The position numbers were made by a program, and so were the translations under genes. Positions 1-6,994 of a DNA stretch of 7,121 nucleotides are shown here, piece by piece. Position 1 is the stretch's first letter, and each line of letters starts with the position of its first letter. The stretch lies in the NCBI GenBank assembly GCA_938084875.1, contig CALKFX010000002.1:1-7121 (forward strand), read 5' to 3'. The notes beneath the pieces are model-generated. The model worked only from the letters and a program-made list of their open reading frames with translations. It did not search any database and was not told where the DNA came from. This stretch comes from an uncultured Flavobacteriales bacterium (GTDB taxonomy: Bacteria > Bacteroidota > Bacteroidia > Flavobacteriales_D > Parvicellaceae).

Positions 1-1
1 C

Positions 2-841
2 CAATTACAACCTGTTCAAAACAATTCAAATCCAAATAAGATAGTAGAGGGAAATCCAGATTTAAGACCAGACTACTCTCATCAGTTGAACGTATCTTAC
101 AACCATTGGAAAGGATTAACAGGAAGCTATATTTGGTCTAATTTAAGCTATAGAAGAGTAATGAATCCATTCTCTAATGAAATTACTTACGATAATTTTG
201 GAAGAACTACCTCCAAAACTGTAAATATGGATTCTAGTGCAAATGAGTTTGCGTCCCTTTATGTAGGGGGGAAAATTCCAATCGGAAGTACTCCTCTAGG
301 AATTAATTTTAGAAATTCTTCAAATTACAACATCACCAATAGTATAATTGATAGACTAAAAAACACTACCACTACTCTTTCACAATCCAATGAAATTTCT
401 TTGGAGTGGGATACTGACTCTACTTTTTTAGAAATTGGTGCAGAAATAAGCTATTCTAAGCCCACTAACAGCCTTAACTTAATTAGCCAACCGTTTATTA
501 CCCAATACTATTTTTTAGACACAGAAATCGAATTACCTTGGAAAATGACTTTCTTTTCTGAAACAGGATATACCGTTAACTCACAGCTATCAGATGGATA
601 CGATATTAATTTTTTGATTATTAATTTCTCCTTAGAAAAAAGATTTAATAAAAGAGAAAACCTAATTCTATCTATAGAAGGGAATGACATTCTTAACCAA
701 AATATAATTGCACAAAGACTAATTCAAAACAATATTATCATTGACAATAAAACAACCATAATATCTAGATATTTTTTAGCAAGACTAACCTATAAGTTCA
801 ATAACAACAAAACAAAATCTCAAGATGAATCATTTCATTAA
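2..841 (+). CDS. Outer-membrane beta-barrel protein (TonB-receptor-like), C-terminal part
   Basis: This reading frame is open to the left edge, so the gene is partial and its N-terminus lies outside the window. A TTG at 86 could be taken as a start, but the codons before it already encode typical barrel sequence, including GNPDLRPDYSHQLNVSY across that point. The GNPDL-P-YSH motif is characteristic of Bacteroidota barrel proteins of the outer-membrane beta-barrel/TonB-dependent receptor group. The rest alternates polar and hydrophobic residues, as in beta-strands, and ends in a probable last strand, SRYFLARLTYKF, followed by a short polar tail. The protein should sit in the outer membrane; the substrate cannot be read from this part. 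The missing portion would be expected to hold a signal peptide, a carboxypeptidase-regulatory-like domain and perhaps a plug. Its last 17 bases overlap the next gene, a GLPDLI protein, which suggests one transcript. The barrel fold is fairly sure; transport function is inferred. Confidence 0.85.
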   Translation, partial: QLQPVQNNSNPNKIVEGNPDLRPDYSHQLNVSYNHWKGLTGSYIWSNLSYRRVMNPFSNEITYDNFGRTTSKTVNMDSSANEFASLYVGGKIPIGSTPLGINFRNSSNYNITNSIIDRLKNTTTTLSQSNEISLEWDTDSTFLEIGAEISYSKPTNSLNLISQPFITQYYFLDTEIELPWKMTFFSETGYTVNSQLSDGYDINFLIINFSLEKRFNKRENLILSIEGNDILNQNIIAQRLIQNNIIIDNKTTIISRYFLARLTYKFNNNKTKSQDESFH

Positions 842-1544
842 ATATTTAATAAGTTTAATTTTTTTGTTTAATATTCAATATTCTAATGGACAAATTACCC
901 ATGGAGTTATACTTTTTGAAAGAAAAACCAACCTTTTAAAAAAATACGATTCCCCAGAATCTCAAAGATGGTTAAGAGGGGAAAAAGTCAAAATAGATAG
1001 ATTTAACTTACATTTCGCTCCTGAAAAATCTATTTTTCTACCTTTAGAATCAGCTATTCCTTCTAAAGCAGATTGGGCCACTTCCAAAAACACAGTTGTC
1101 CAAGATTTTGAAAAAGAAGAAAGAATATGTGTTTATACCCTTTTTGGAGAAAGTAAAGTTGTAAAAGACATTTTAGTTGAAAGAGACTGGAAGATTACGG
1201 AAAGAAAAAGAAATATTGCTGGATACAGCTGTAGAAGAGCAATATGGAATAAAAATGACAGTACAAGAATTTATGCCTGGTATACAGATCAACTTATTCC
1301 ATCTACAGGTCCAGAAACTTTTAATGGCTTGCCTGGAACCATACTTGGATTAGCTACAGAAGATGGCGGTGTTGTTTATTTTGCCAAATTAGTGCAAGAG
1401 AAATATCAAAACGTTGACGAGCTTATTTCAGAGATTAAAATCAAAAATTTTAGCACTGAAAAAGAGTTAAAAGATGAACTTATTAAAAAAAGCAAATCAA
1501 ATCCATGGATGAGCAGAGTAGTTGCCTACTTATTTGAATGGTAA
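825..1544 (+). CDS. GLPDLI family secreted protein
   Basis: This 239-residue protein belongs to the GLPDLI family, a Bacteroidota family of unknown function. Residues 1-22 form a likely signal peptide: a Lys-containing start, a hydrophobic stretch ISLIFLF, then cleavage near SNG/Q, so the protein is probably periplasmic or envelope-associated. The family signature is FNGLPGTILGLATEDGG at about residues 166-182, here GLPGTI rather than GLPDLI. It is preceded by the usual segment with IAGYSCRRA (131-139) and AWYTDQLIP (151-159). The ATG at 825 lies inside the end of the upstream barrel gene (17-base overlap). These families are often found side by side, so a shared envelope role is likely, but no biochemical activity should be assigned. 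The 3' end overlaps the convergent MoxR gene by 15 bases. No terminator hairpin is visible after the stop. Confidence 0.9.
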   Translation: MNHFIKYLISLIFLFNIQYSNGQITHGVILFERKTNLLKKYDSPESQRWLRGEKVKIDRFNLHFAPEKSIFLPLESAIPSKADWATSKNTVVQDFEKEERICVYTLFGESKVVKDILVERDWKITERKRNIAGYSCRRAIWNKNDSTRIYAWYTDQLIPSTGPETFNGLPGTILGLATEDGGVVYFAKLVQEKYQNVDELISEIKIKNFSTEKELKDELIKKSKSNPWMSRVVAYLFEW

Positions 1545-2504
1545 TTTAAGTAAATTATCTACAATAGCATCCACGCTCATCCCATCAGCTTCTGCAACAT
1601 AATTTTTAACTACTCTATGTCTTAATATTGGTTTTGCTAATGCCTTAACATCTTCAATATCTGGAGAATATTTACCATTTACCAAAGCATGGCACTTTGC
1701 TCCAAGAACTAAAAACTGAGAAGCTCTTGGCCCTGCTCCCCAAGAAATATATTTCTTAATATCTTCTGTTGCCATAGATTCATTTGGCCTAGTCTGAACG
1801 GCTAGCTTTACTGCATATTCTACCACATTGGAAGAAATAGGTGTTTTTTTAACTAAATCTTGAAAATAGATAATCTCCTGTGCAGAAATCACTTTTTCAA
1901 CTTTTTTAGAAATTGACCCTGTAGTTCCTTCGATAATAGATAATTCCTCCTTAAAACTTGGATATTTCACTAAAATATTAAACATAAACCTATCTAACTG
2001 GGCCTCTGGCAATGGATAAGTTCCCTCCTGCTCTATTGGATTTTGAGTTGCTAAAACAAAAAAAGGATTATCTAACTTATAATTATTTCCCGCAACTGTA
2101 ACACTTCTTTCCTGCATGGCTTCAAGTAAAGCAGCTTGGGTTTTTGGAGGAGTTCTATTGATTTCATCGGCAAGGACAATATTTGCAAAAACTGGGCCTT
2201 TTAGAAATTTAAAATTTCTAGACTCGTCTAATATTTCAGCGCCTATAATATCAGAAGGCATTAAATCAGGCGTAAATTGAATTCTGTTAAAAGAAAGCCC
2301 CATACACTCTGCTATAGTATTTATCATTAAGGTTTTTGCCAATCCAGGAACGCCAACCAATAAAGCATGTCCTTTGGAAAATACACTTATTAGAATTTGA
2401 TCAATCACCTCTTCTTGGCCAACTATTACTTTTGAAATTTCTGTCTTAAGAGTCTTAAATTTTTCTAAAAAAGCATCGGCTGCTTCAACATCAGATTTGT
2501 ACAT
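1530..2504 (-). CDS. MoxR family AAA+ ATPase
   Basis: This is a complete 324-residue AAA+ ATPase of the MoxR family. Visible motifs in order are Walker A GVPGLAKT (51-58), the family segment RIQFTPDLMPSDIIG (74-88), Walker B IVLADE (109-114) followed by INRTPPKTQAALLEAMQE, sensor-1 ATQNP (152-156), the LDRF arginine region (170-173), and GAGPRAS with sensor-2 Arg260 (257-262). All key residues are present, so it should bind and hydrolyse ATP. MoxR proteins are cytoplasmic and act as chaperone-like remodelling factors, usually with DUF58 and von Willebrand factor A proteins encoded just downstream. Here the downstream side is occupied by the convergent GLPDLI gene, so no partner follows. The ATG at 2504 is the first after an in-frame TAG seven codons upstream. 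It is divergent from hutG across a 105-base spacer. The family call is very secure; the client is unknown. Confidence 0.95.
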   Translation of the reverse strand: MYKSDVEAADAFLEKFKTLKTEISKVIVGQEEVIDQILISVFSKGHALLVGVPGLAKTLMINTIAECMGLSFNRIQFTPDLMPSDIIGAEILDESRNFKFLKGPVFANIVLADEINRTPPKTQAALLEAMQERSVTVAGNNYKLDNPFFVLATQNPIEQEGTYPLPEAQLDRFMFNILVKYPSFKEELSIIEGTTGSISKKVEKVISAQEIIYFQDLVKKTPISSNVVEYAVKLAVQTRPNESMATEDIKKYISWGAGPRASQFLVLGAKCHALVNGKYSPDIEDVKALAKPILRHRVVKNYVAEADGMSVDAIVDNLLKLPFK

Positions 2505-2609
2505 TAATAAAATTTTATGCTAAATATATATTAATTTAAGTTTTTGAAATGTGAATTAAGTAGTATATATTTCCAATGTTTGTTAAAATTTTGAAATACT
2601 TAAGTAAAT
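2505..2609. promoter_or_regulatory. Divergent intergenic region between the MoxR gene and hutG
   Basis: This 105-base, very A/T-rich spacer separates two genes reading away from each other, so promoters for both should lie here. On the plus strand there is a partial match to the Bacteroidota -7 box (TAnnTTTG): AAATTTTG at 2586-2593, one mismatch, 16 bases before the hutG ATG. No TTG-type -33 element sits at the usual distance. No good match is seen on the minus strand. In-frame stops just before each ATG (TAA at 2601-2603 for hutG) fix both starts. That it is a promoter region is inferred from gene arrangement. Confidence 0.45.
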
Positions 2610-3404
2610 ATGAATGTTTTTAAAGTTATTAGTCCTACCAAAAAAGAAATTCCTTTCATATTAAGTATTCCCCATAGCGGCACTTCAATCCCAAATGAAA
2701 AATTAGCTTTTTTTAATAAAAAACAACTTAAGCTGAAAGAAGATACCGATTGGTTTTTGGATAAACTTTATGATTTTGCACCTAAAATGGGCATTACAAC
2801 AGTTTTGGCAAATTACCATAGATGGATCGTTGATTTAAATAGAGACCCCAATAATCATCCTTTGTACAATGATGGTAGAATTATAACCTCCATCTGTCCC
2901 ATTACCAATTTTAATGGACAAAATATTTACAATGACAACTATCAACCAGACCAAAAAGAAATTTCCTCTAGAATTAAATCCTACTTTTCTCCATATCATA
3001 TTTTTCTTAGTAGTTTAATTAATAAGTTTTTAAAGAACCATTCTAAAGTGATTGTATGGGATGGTCACTCCATTAAAAGATTTGTTCCTTCGATTAATCC
3101 TACTAAATTTCCCGATTTAATTATTGGTAATAACGACCACAAGTCCTGTCAAAAAGAATTAACTAAAATTGCCTTTGACAATTTAAAAAAATCAGATTAC
3201 CAAGTTCAAATGAACCATCCATTCAAGGGAGGTTATATTACAAGATTTCATGGTAATCCTAGCAGAGGTATTAACTCTATTCAATTAGAAATGTCTAAAG
3301 ATTTATATATGTCGGAAAAGGAGACTATTTACGACCAAAACAAAGCAAATAAAATTCAAAAATTACTAAAATCAACATTCCAAGAACTAATTGATCAATT
3401 ATAA
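2610..3404 (+). CDS. hutG: N-formylglutamate amidohydrolase (deformylase) family protein
   Basis: This 264-residue cytoplasmic protein belongs to the N-formylglutamate amidohydrolase family. Members of the HutG type hydrolyse N-formyl-L-glutamate to L-glutamate and formate (EC 3.5.1.68), the last step of the five-step histidine degradation route. Visible family motifs are ILSIPHSG (17-24), EDTDWF (44-49), the conserved HRWIVDLNRDP (70-80), VWDGHS (149-154), PDLIIG (168-173), HPFKGGYITRFHG (203-215) and IQLEMSK (224-230). The histidines and acidic residues that bind metal in this family probably lie in the PHSG, DGHS and LEM segments. The length is normal. The ATG is preceded three codons earlier by an in-frame stop. 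The decisive context is the next gene, hutF, whose product makes the substrate; their stop and start overlap as TAATG. The family is certain; the N-formylglutamate substrate rests mainly on the neighbour. Confidence 0.9.
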   Translation: MNVFKVISPTKKEIPFILSIPHSGTSIPNEKLAFFNKKQLKLKEDTDWFLDKLYDFAPKMGITTVLANYHRWIVDLNRDPNNHPLYNDGRIITSICPITNFNGQNIYNDNYQPDQKEISSRIKSYFSPYHIFLSSLINKFLKNHSKVIVWDGHSIKRFVPSINPTKFPDLIIGNNDHKSCQKELTKIAFDNLKKSDYQVQMNHPFKGGYITRFHGNPSRGINSIQLEMSKDLYMSEKETIYDQNKANKIQKLLKSTFQELIDQL

Positions 3405-3406
3405 TG
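3402..3406 (+). promoter_or_regulatory. TAATG stop/start overlap coupling hutG and hutF
   Basis: The TAA stop of hutG (3402-3404) shares its last A with the ATG of hutF (3404-3406). Such one-base overlaps usually mean that ribosomes ending the first gene reinitiate on the second, keeping the two enzymes in step. The arrangement is read directly from the sequence; coupling itself is inferred. Confidence 0.7.
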
Positions 3407-4768
3407 GGGAAATTCTACTTTAAAAAAATATTATTCCAAGAAGGCTGGAAGAAAAATGTAAAGATTTCTACAGACAATAATGGGAAAATCGATGAAATTA
3501 TAGAAAACTTTGGTGGGACAGATTATGAAACTAAAGTACAATTGGCTATTCCCGGAATTCCAAATGCTCACTCTCATGCATTTCAATATGCAATGGCTGG
3601 ATTAACGGAAAATCACTCTGAAAGTAAATCTTCTAACTTTTGGACTTGGAGAAATGAAATGTACAATTTAGCGCTTAATATTGATCCTGACAGCTTACAA
3701 GTAATTGCCTCTATGCTGTACAGTGAAATGCTAAAAAATGGATATACTAGTGTAGTGGAATTTCATTATTTACACCACGATAAAAATGGAAGTAAATATT
3801 CCAATTTGTGTGAACTTGGAGAAAGGCTACTAATAGCGGCTAAGGATGTAGGTATTCATATTACACTCATTCCAATATTTTATAACAGAGGAGGTTTTCA
3901 TAAAAAATACGAATCTGAACAAAAAAGATTTATTAGCCATAGTTCAGAAGAATATATCCACCTTTTTGAAAAGACTTTAGAAACTGTAAAAAAATATAAA
4001 AGCAATATTGGAATTGGAGTACATTCTATAAGAGCTGTTGATGAAAAGATGTTTGGAGAAATAAACGATTATAATAAAGACAAATATCCATTTCATCTTC
4101 ATATAGCTGAACAAATAAAGGAAGTAAATCAATCTAAGAAGTATCTTGGAACCACACCTGTTGAATGGCTTTACAGTAATTTTAAAATTGGCAAAAATCA
4201 CCATCTAATACATGCAACTCATTTAACAGAAAAAGAAACCAAATTAATAACCTATAACAACTCAAATGTTGTTTTATGTCCTATTACTGAGGGAAATCTT
4301 GCAGATGGAGTTTTTAATTATAATTTATATCAAGAGCAAGAAGGTAATTGGTGTATAGGCAGTGATAGCAATGTGGGCTTGTCTCCGTTTGAAGAAATAA
4401 GGTTACTTGACTACACCAACAGACTAAAGACTAATAAAAGAGATACTTTTAAAAATTCTAAATCTGCAAATTCCGGAGAGATTGCTTTCCAAGCTATTTA
4501 CAATAATGGCCATAAAGCAAAAGGAGACGAAAAATCAGATTATTTTGAAATTGGATCTTCATTAGATTTTTTAGATATTGATCATAACCAACCTTTAATC
4601 CACAATTCTTCAGAGAAAAACTTATTAAATACTATAATTTACAGTACAGATATAAGAAGCTTAAAGAATACTTATACAAACGGAATAAAAAGGGGAGATG
4701 ATTTGAGTGAAAAGGAAGAGATGACTTTAAATTACAATAATGTAATTAAAAATATTAAAAATTATTAG
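3404..4768 (+). CDS. hutF: Formimidoylglutamate deiminase
   Basis: This 454-residue amidohydrolase-superfamily enzyme should convert N-formimidoyl-L-glutamate to N-formyl-L-glutamate and ammonia (EC 3.5.3.13), the fourth step of the five-step histidine pathway. The metal-binding motif HSH is at 56-58 in PGIPNAHSHAFQ. Further expected active-site residues are His207 (GIGVHSIRAV), His233 and Glu236 (FHLHIAEQ), the LIHATHL segment with His270, and Asp321 in GSDSN. The FWTWRNEMY motif (79-87) separates this family from guanine or S-adenosylhomocysteine deaminases. The length fits the known Pseudomonas-type enzymes. It follows hutG directly and its product is the substrate of HutG, so the two calls support each other. 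No hutH, hutU or hutI is in the window. The TAG stop overlaps the convergent desaturase gene by four bases. No catalytic residue appears to be missing. Confidence 0.94.
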   Translation: MGKFYFKKILFQEGWKKNVKISTDNNGKIDEIIENFGGTDYETKVQLAIPGIPNAHSHAFQYAMAGLTENHSESKSSNFWTWRNEMYNLALNIDPDSLQVIASMLYSEMLKNGYTSVVEFHYLHHDKNGSKYSNLCELGERLLIAAKDVGIHITLIPIFYNRGGFHKKYESEQKRFISHSSEEYIHLFEKTLETVKKYKSNIGIGVHSIRAVDEKMFGEINDYNKDKYPFHLHIAEQIKEVNQSKKYLGTTPVEWLYSNFKIGKNHHLIHATHLTEKETKLITYNNSNVVLCPITEGNLADGVFNYNLYQEQEGNWCIGSDSNVGLSPFEEIRLLDYTNRLKTNKRDTFKNSKSANSGEIAFQAIYNNGHKAKGDEKSDYFEIGSSLDFLDIDHNQPLIHNSSEKNLLNTIIYSTDIRSLKNTYTNGIKRGDDLSEKEEMTLNYNNVIKNIKNY

Positions 4769-5847
4769 GCTCTGCCCATAATTTTTAAATGAGTGAAATG
4801 ATGTCTTAAAGCGCCAATAAATGTATTATTTGCATGATATGGCAGATTAAATTCATCAGCAGTTTTCTTAACAATTTTAGAAATATCATGGTAGTGGACA
4901 TGACATATATTTGGAAATAAATGATGCTCGATCTGGTAATTCAATCCTCCAATAAACCAAGAGAAAAAAGACTTAGAATTTGAAAAATTGGCTGTAGTTT
5001 CTAACTGATGAACATACCAATTTTTCTCAACCATTCCTTCATTATTAGGTAAAGGAAATTCTGTTTGATCAACAATGTGAGCACACAAAAAGACAGTTGA
5101 TAAGAAAAAACCAGCAATAAACTCCATAATGAAAAAACCAGCTATATTAATTCCAAAATTGCCAGTAACTAAAGTTGGTAAAATTAGAATTAAAAACACA
5201 TAAATAGCTTTCCAAAACAGAAGGGAAAACAATGCTTTTGTAAAAGAAATTCCTTGAGATTTTAATAGACCTTTTTTGTTGTACTTAATTAGCTGGATAA
5301 AATCTTTGCTTACCAACCATGAAATAGTTAATAAACCATAAACGAACCAAGCATAAATATGCTGGAATTTATGTAAAGTTTTTTTATCTTGATCATGAGA
5401 GAACCTAAGTATGATACCTGCATCCACATCTTCATCCATTCCAATAATATTGGTATAGGTGTGGTGTAAAACATTGTGTTGAATTCTCCAGTTTAAATCA
5501 TAACCTCCACAAATATTTAAAAAGTAACCAATCCATTTATTTACAGTCATATTTTTGGAGTAGGCATTGTGGTTTCCGTCGTGCATTACAGACATTCCAA
5601 TACCTGCCATTCCAAAACCAATAAGGGCCCAAAGTAATAATATAATAGGAGAAGAAAGATTTAGTGTCAAAATAAGTACATAAGGAACAATATAAATAGC
5701 CATCATGAAAAATGTCTTAAATATCATAGCTGCATTATGATTTTTAGAAATATTGTTTTCTTTGAAATAAGAGTTGACTCTTTTTCTTAAAACCTTAACA
5801 AATTCAGGTTTTGTTGTATCGAACTTTATGTTTTTGACAGTAGAAAT
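4765..5847 (-). CDS. Membrane fatty acid desaturase, likely ATT start (or lost start codon)
   Basis: This is an integral-membrane di-iron fatty acid desaturase that would introduce a double bond into an acyl-lipid or acyl-CoA chain. Numbered from 5847, the histidine boxes are HDGNH (89-93), HNVLHH (124-129) and QIEHH (305-309). The Gln in the third box is typical of front-end and related desaturases; no cytochrome b5 domain is fused, so electrons must come from a separate donor. Hydrophobic segments lie near residues 43-88 and 205-255. The first ATG is at 5727, but the frame is open back to a stop at 5862-5860, and the added residues (such as FVKVLRKRVNSYFKENNISK) match the N-terminus of the paralog at 5909-6994. 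No ATG, GTG or TTG occurs there. ATT at 5847-5845 gives a protein beginning (M)STVKNIKFD, 360 residues, and is the best-aligned start. If ATG 5727 were used, the product would have 320 residues and lack the conserved N-terminus. Regio-specificity is unknown. Confidence 0.88.
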   Translation of the reverse strand: MSTVKNIKFDTTKPEFVKVLRKRVNSYFKENNISKNHNAAMIFKTFFMMAIYIVPYVLILTLNLSSPIILLLWALIGFGMAGIGMSVMHDGNHNAYSKNMTVNKWIGYFLNICGGYDLNWRIQHNVLHHTYTNIIGMDEDVDAGIILRFSHDQDKKTLHKFQHIYAWFVYGLLTISWLVSKDFIQLIKYNKKGLLKSQGISFTKALFSLLFWKAIYVFLILILPTLVTGNFGINIAGFFIMEFIAGFFLSTVFLCAHIVDQTEFPLPNNEGMVEKNWYVHQLETTANFSNSKSFFSWFIGGLNYQIEHHLFPNICHVHYHDISKIVKKTADEFNLPYHANNTFIGALRHHFTHLKIMGRA

Positions 5848-5908
5848 AATATCTATATTTTATACAAATAAATGTTGTTTTAACTTAACTTTTTTTTTGT
5901 TCAATGTT
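5848..5908. other. Spacer between the tandem desaturase genes
   Basis: This 61-base A/T-rich spacer holds a nine-base T run on the plus strand (5890-5898), which is an A run in the desaturase transcript and so not a terminator. A minus-strand TTTATTTG at 5872-5865 differs at one position from the Bacteroidota -7 box, but has no matching -33 element. No hairpin is seen. Read-through from the upstream paralog is therefore plausible. Confidence 0.4.
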
Positions 5909-6994
5909 TTATGCCATTTTGTAAGAACCTAAATGTTTTAAGAATTTGTAATGACTACGAACAGCCGAGAACATATTATTGTAAGAGTTGTAAGGAACAT
6001 TAAATTCCAGTGCTGTAGACTGAACTATTTTACTAATTTTTTTGTAATGTATGTGGCAGATATTAGGGAAAAGATGGTGTTCGATTTGAAAATTCAGACC
6101 TCCAATAAACCAAGAAAGTAGTTTAGAGTTCATAGCAAAATTACAAGTAGTATTTAATTGGTGAACAAACCAATTTTTATCCACTACTCTACTCTCATTT
6201 GGAGAATTAAAATCGTTAGGCTCCATTACATGCGCACATTGAAATACAACAGATAAAATAAGACCCGCAGTGTAATGCATTGTGAAATATCCTACAAGAA
6301 CCAACCACCAGTTGTCTAAGAAAATAAGAGGAAGAACTAAGGCATAAGCATAGTAAATGGCTTTATAAAAAATAAGTAGTGCCATTTGGTTGGTGAAATT
6401 TCTTTTTTGAATTTTTAAAAGACCATTTTTATGGTACCTTATTAGCTGCAGAAAATCTTTTTCGAATGACCATTGTATGGTCATAAGACCATACAGAAAC
6501 CAAGCATACAGATGTTGGTATTTGTGGTGTTTTTTTAATTTTTGATCTGGTGAAAATCTAAAGAGCACCCCAGAATCTAAATCTTCATCCATAGAAGAAA
6601 TATTAGTGTAGGTATGATGTAATACATTGTGTTGTATTCTCCAATTGATATAATTACCACCTAAAAACGTGATGAAAAAACCAAAGAAATTATTTATTTT
6701 TTTTTTCTTCGAGTAAGCTCCATGATTGGCATCGTGCATTACTGACATTCCAATTCCTGCCATTCCAAACCCCATAGCAAACCATAAAATAATAGAAAAG
6801 TAAGAAGCATTAAATATGTAAAGTAGAGAATAAGATCCAAAATAAAGTATAATTAAAAGTATGGTCTTAAGAAACATGTTGAAATCTGCATGTTTAGAAA
6901 TTTTATTTTCCCTGAAATAATTATCAACTCTTTTTTTTAGAGTTTTAACAAAAACACTTTTTTTACTGTCGAAACTTACAGATTTAAAACTCAT
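5909..6994 (-). CDS. Membrane fatty acid desaturase (tandem paralog)
   Basis: This complete 361-residue membrane desaturase is a close paralog of the gene that follows it on the same strand. It carries HDANH (87-91), HNVLHH (122-127) and QIEHH (303-307), which together ligate the two irons. Paired hydrophobic segments are near 41-85 and 205-255, with the catalytic loops expected on the cytoplasmic side. The N-terminal 40 residues are soluble and basic (KTLKKRVDNYFREN). The Gln of the third box and the lack of a cytochrome b5 domain are as in its paralog. The ATG at 6994 is the first in frame and has a good N-terminus, MSFKSVSFDS. Its stop lies 61 bases before the likely start of the second desaturase, so the pair may be one transcript. 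Ten consecutive A residues encode Lys97 to Ile100, just after the first histidine box. Substrate and double-bond position cannot be deduced. Confidence 0.95.
   Translation of the reverse strand: MSFKSVSFDSKKSVFVKTLKKRVDNYFRENKISKHADFNMFLKTILLIILYFGSYSLLYIFNASYFSIILWFAMGFGMAGIGMSVMHDANHGAYSKKKKINNFFGFFITFLGGNYINWRIQHNVLHHTYTNISSMDEDLDSGVLFRFSPDQKLKKHHKYQHLYAWFLYGLMTIQWSFEKDFLQLIRYHKNGLLKIQKRNFTNQMALLIFYKAIYYAYALVLPLIFLDNWWLVLVGYFTMHYTAGLILSVVFQCAHVMEPNDFNSPNESRVVDKNWFVHQLNTTCNFAMNSKLLSWFIGGLNFQIEHHLFPNICHIHYKKISKIVQSTALEFNVPYNSYNNMFSAVRSHYKFLKHLGSYKMA

Noticed and set aside
508..690. 60-codon open frame on the minus strand
   Set aside because: It lies wholly inside the barrel gene, has no recognisable motif, and is explained as a shadow of that gene.
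86..841. TTG at 86 as the true start of the barrel protein
   Set aside because: The frame is open to the left edge and the residues before it (GNPDLRPDYSHQ) are standard internal barrel sequence, so the gene is cut by the window.
1542..1557. Inverted repeat TAATTTA-AG-TAAATTA after the GLPDLI stop, as a terminator
   Set aside because: The arms are seven A/T pairs with a two-base loop and no following T run, too weak for a terminator and expected by chance in such A/T-rich DNA.
3977..4204. 75-codon open frame on the minus strand
   Set aside because: It lies inside hutF on the opposite strand, covering its conserved catalytic region; its apparent hydrophobicity comes from the A/T-rich complement.
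5890..5898. Nine-T run between the desaturases as an intrinsic terminator
   Set aside because: On the transcribed strand of both desaturases it is an A run, and no G/C-containing stem precedes it.
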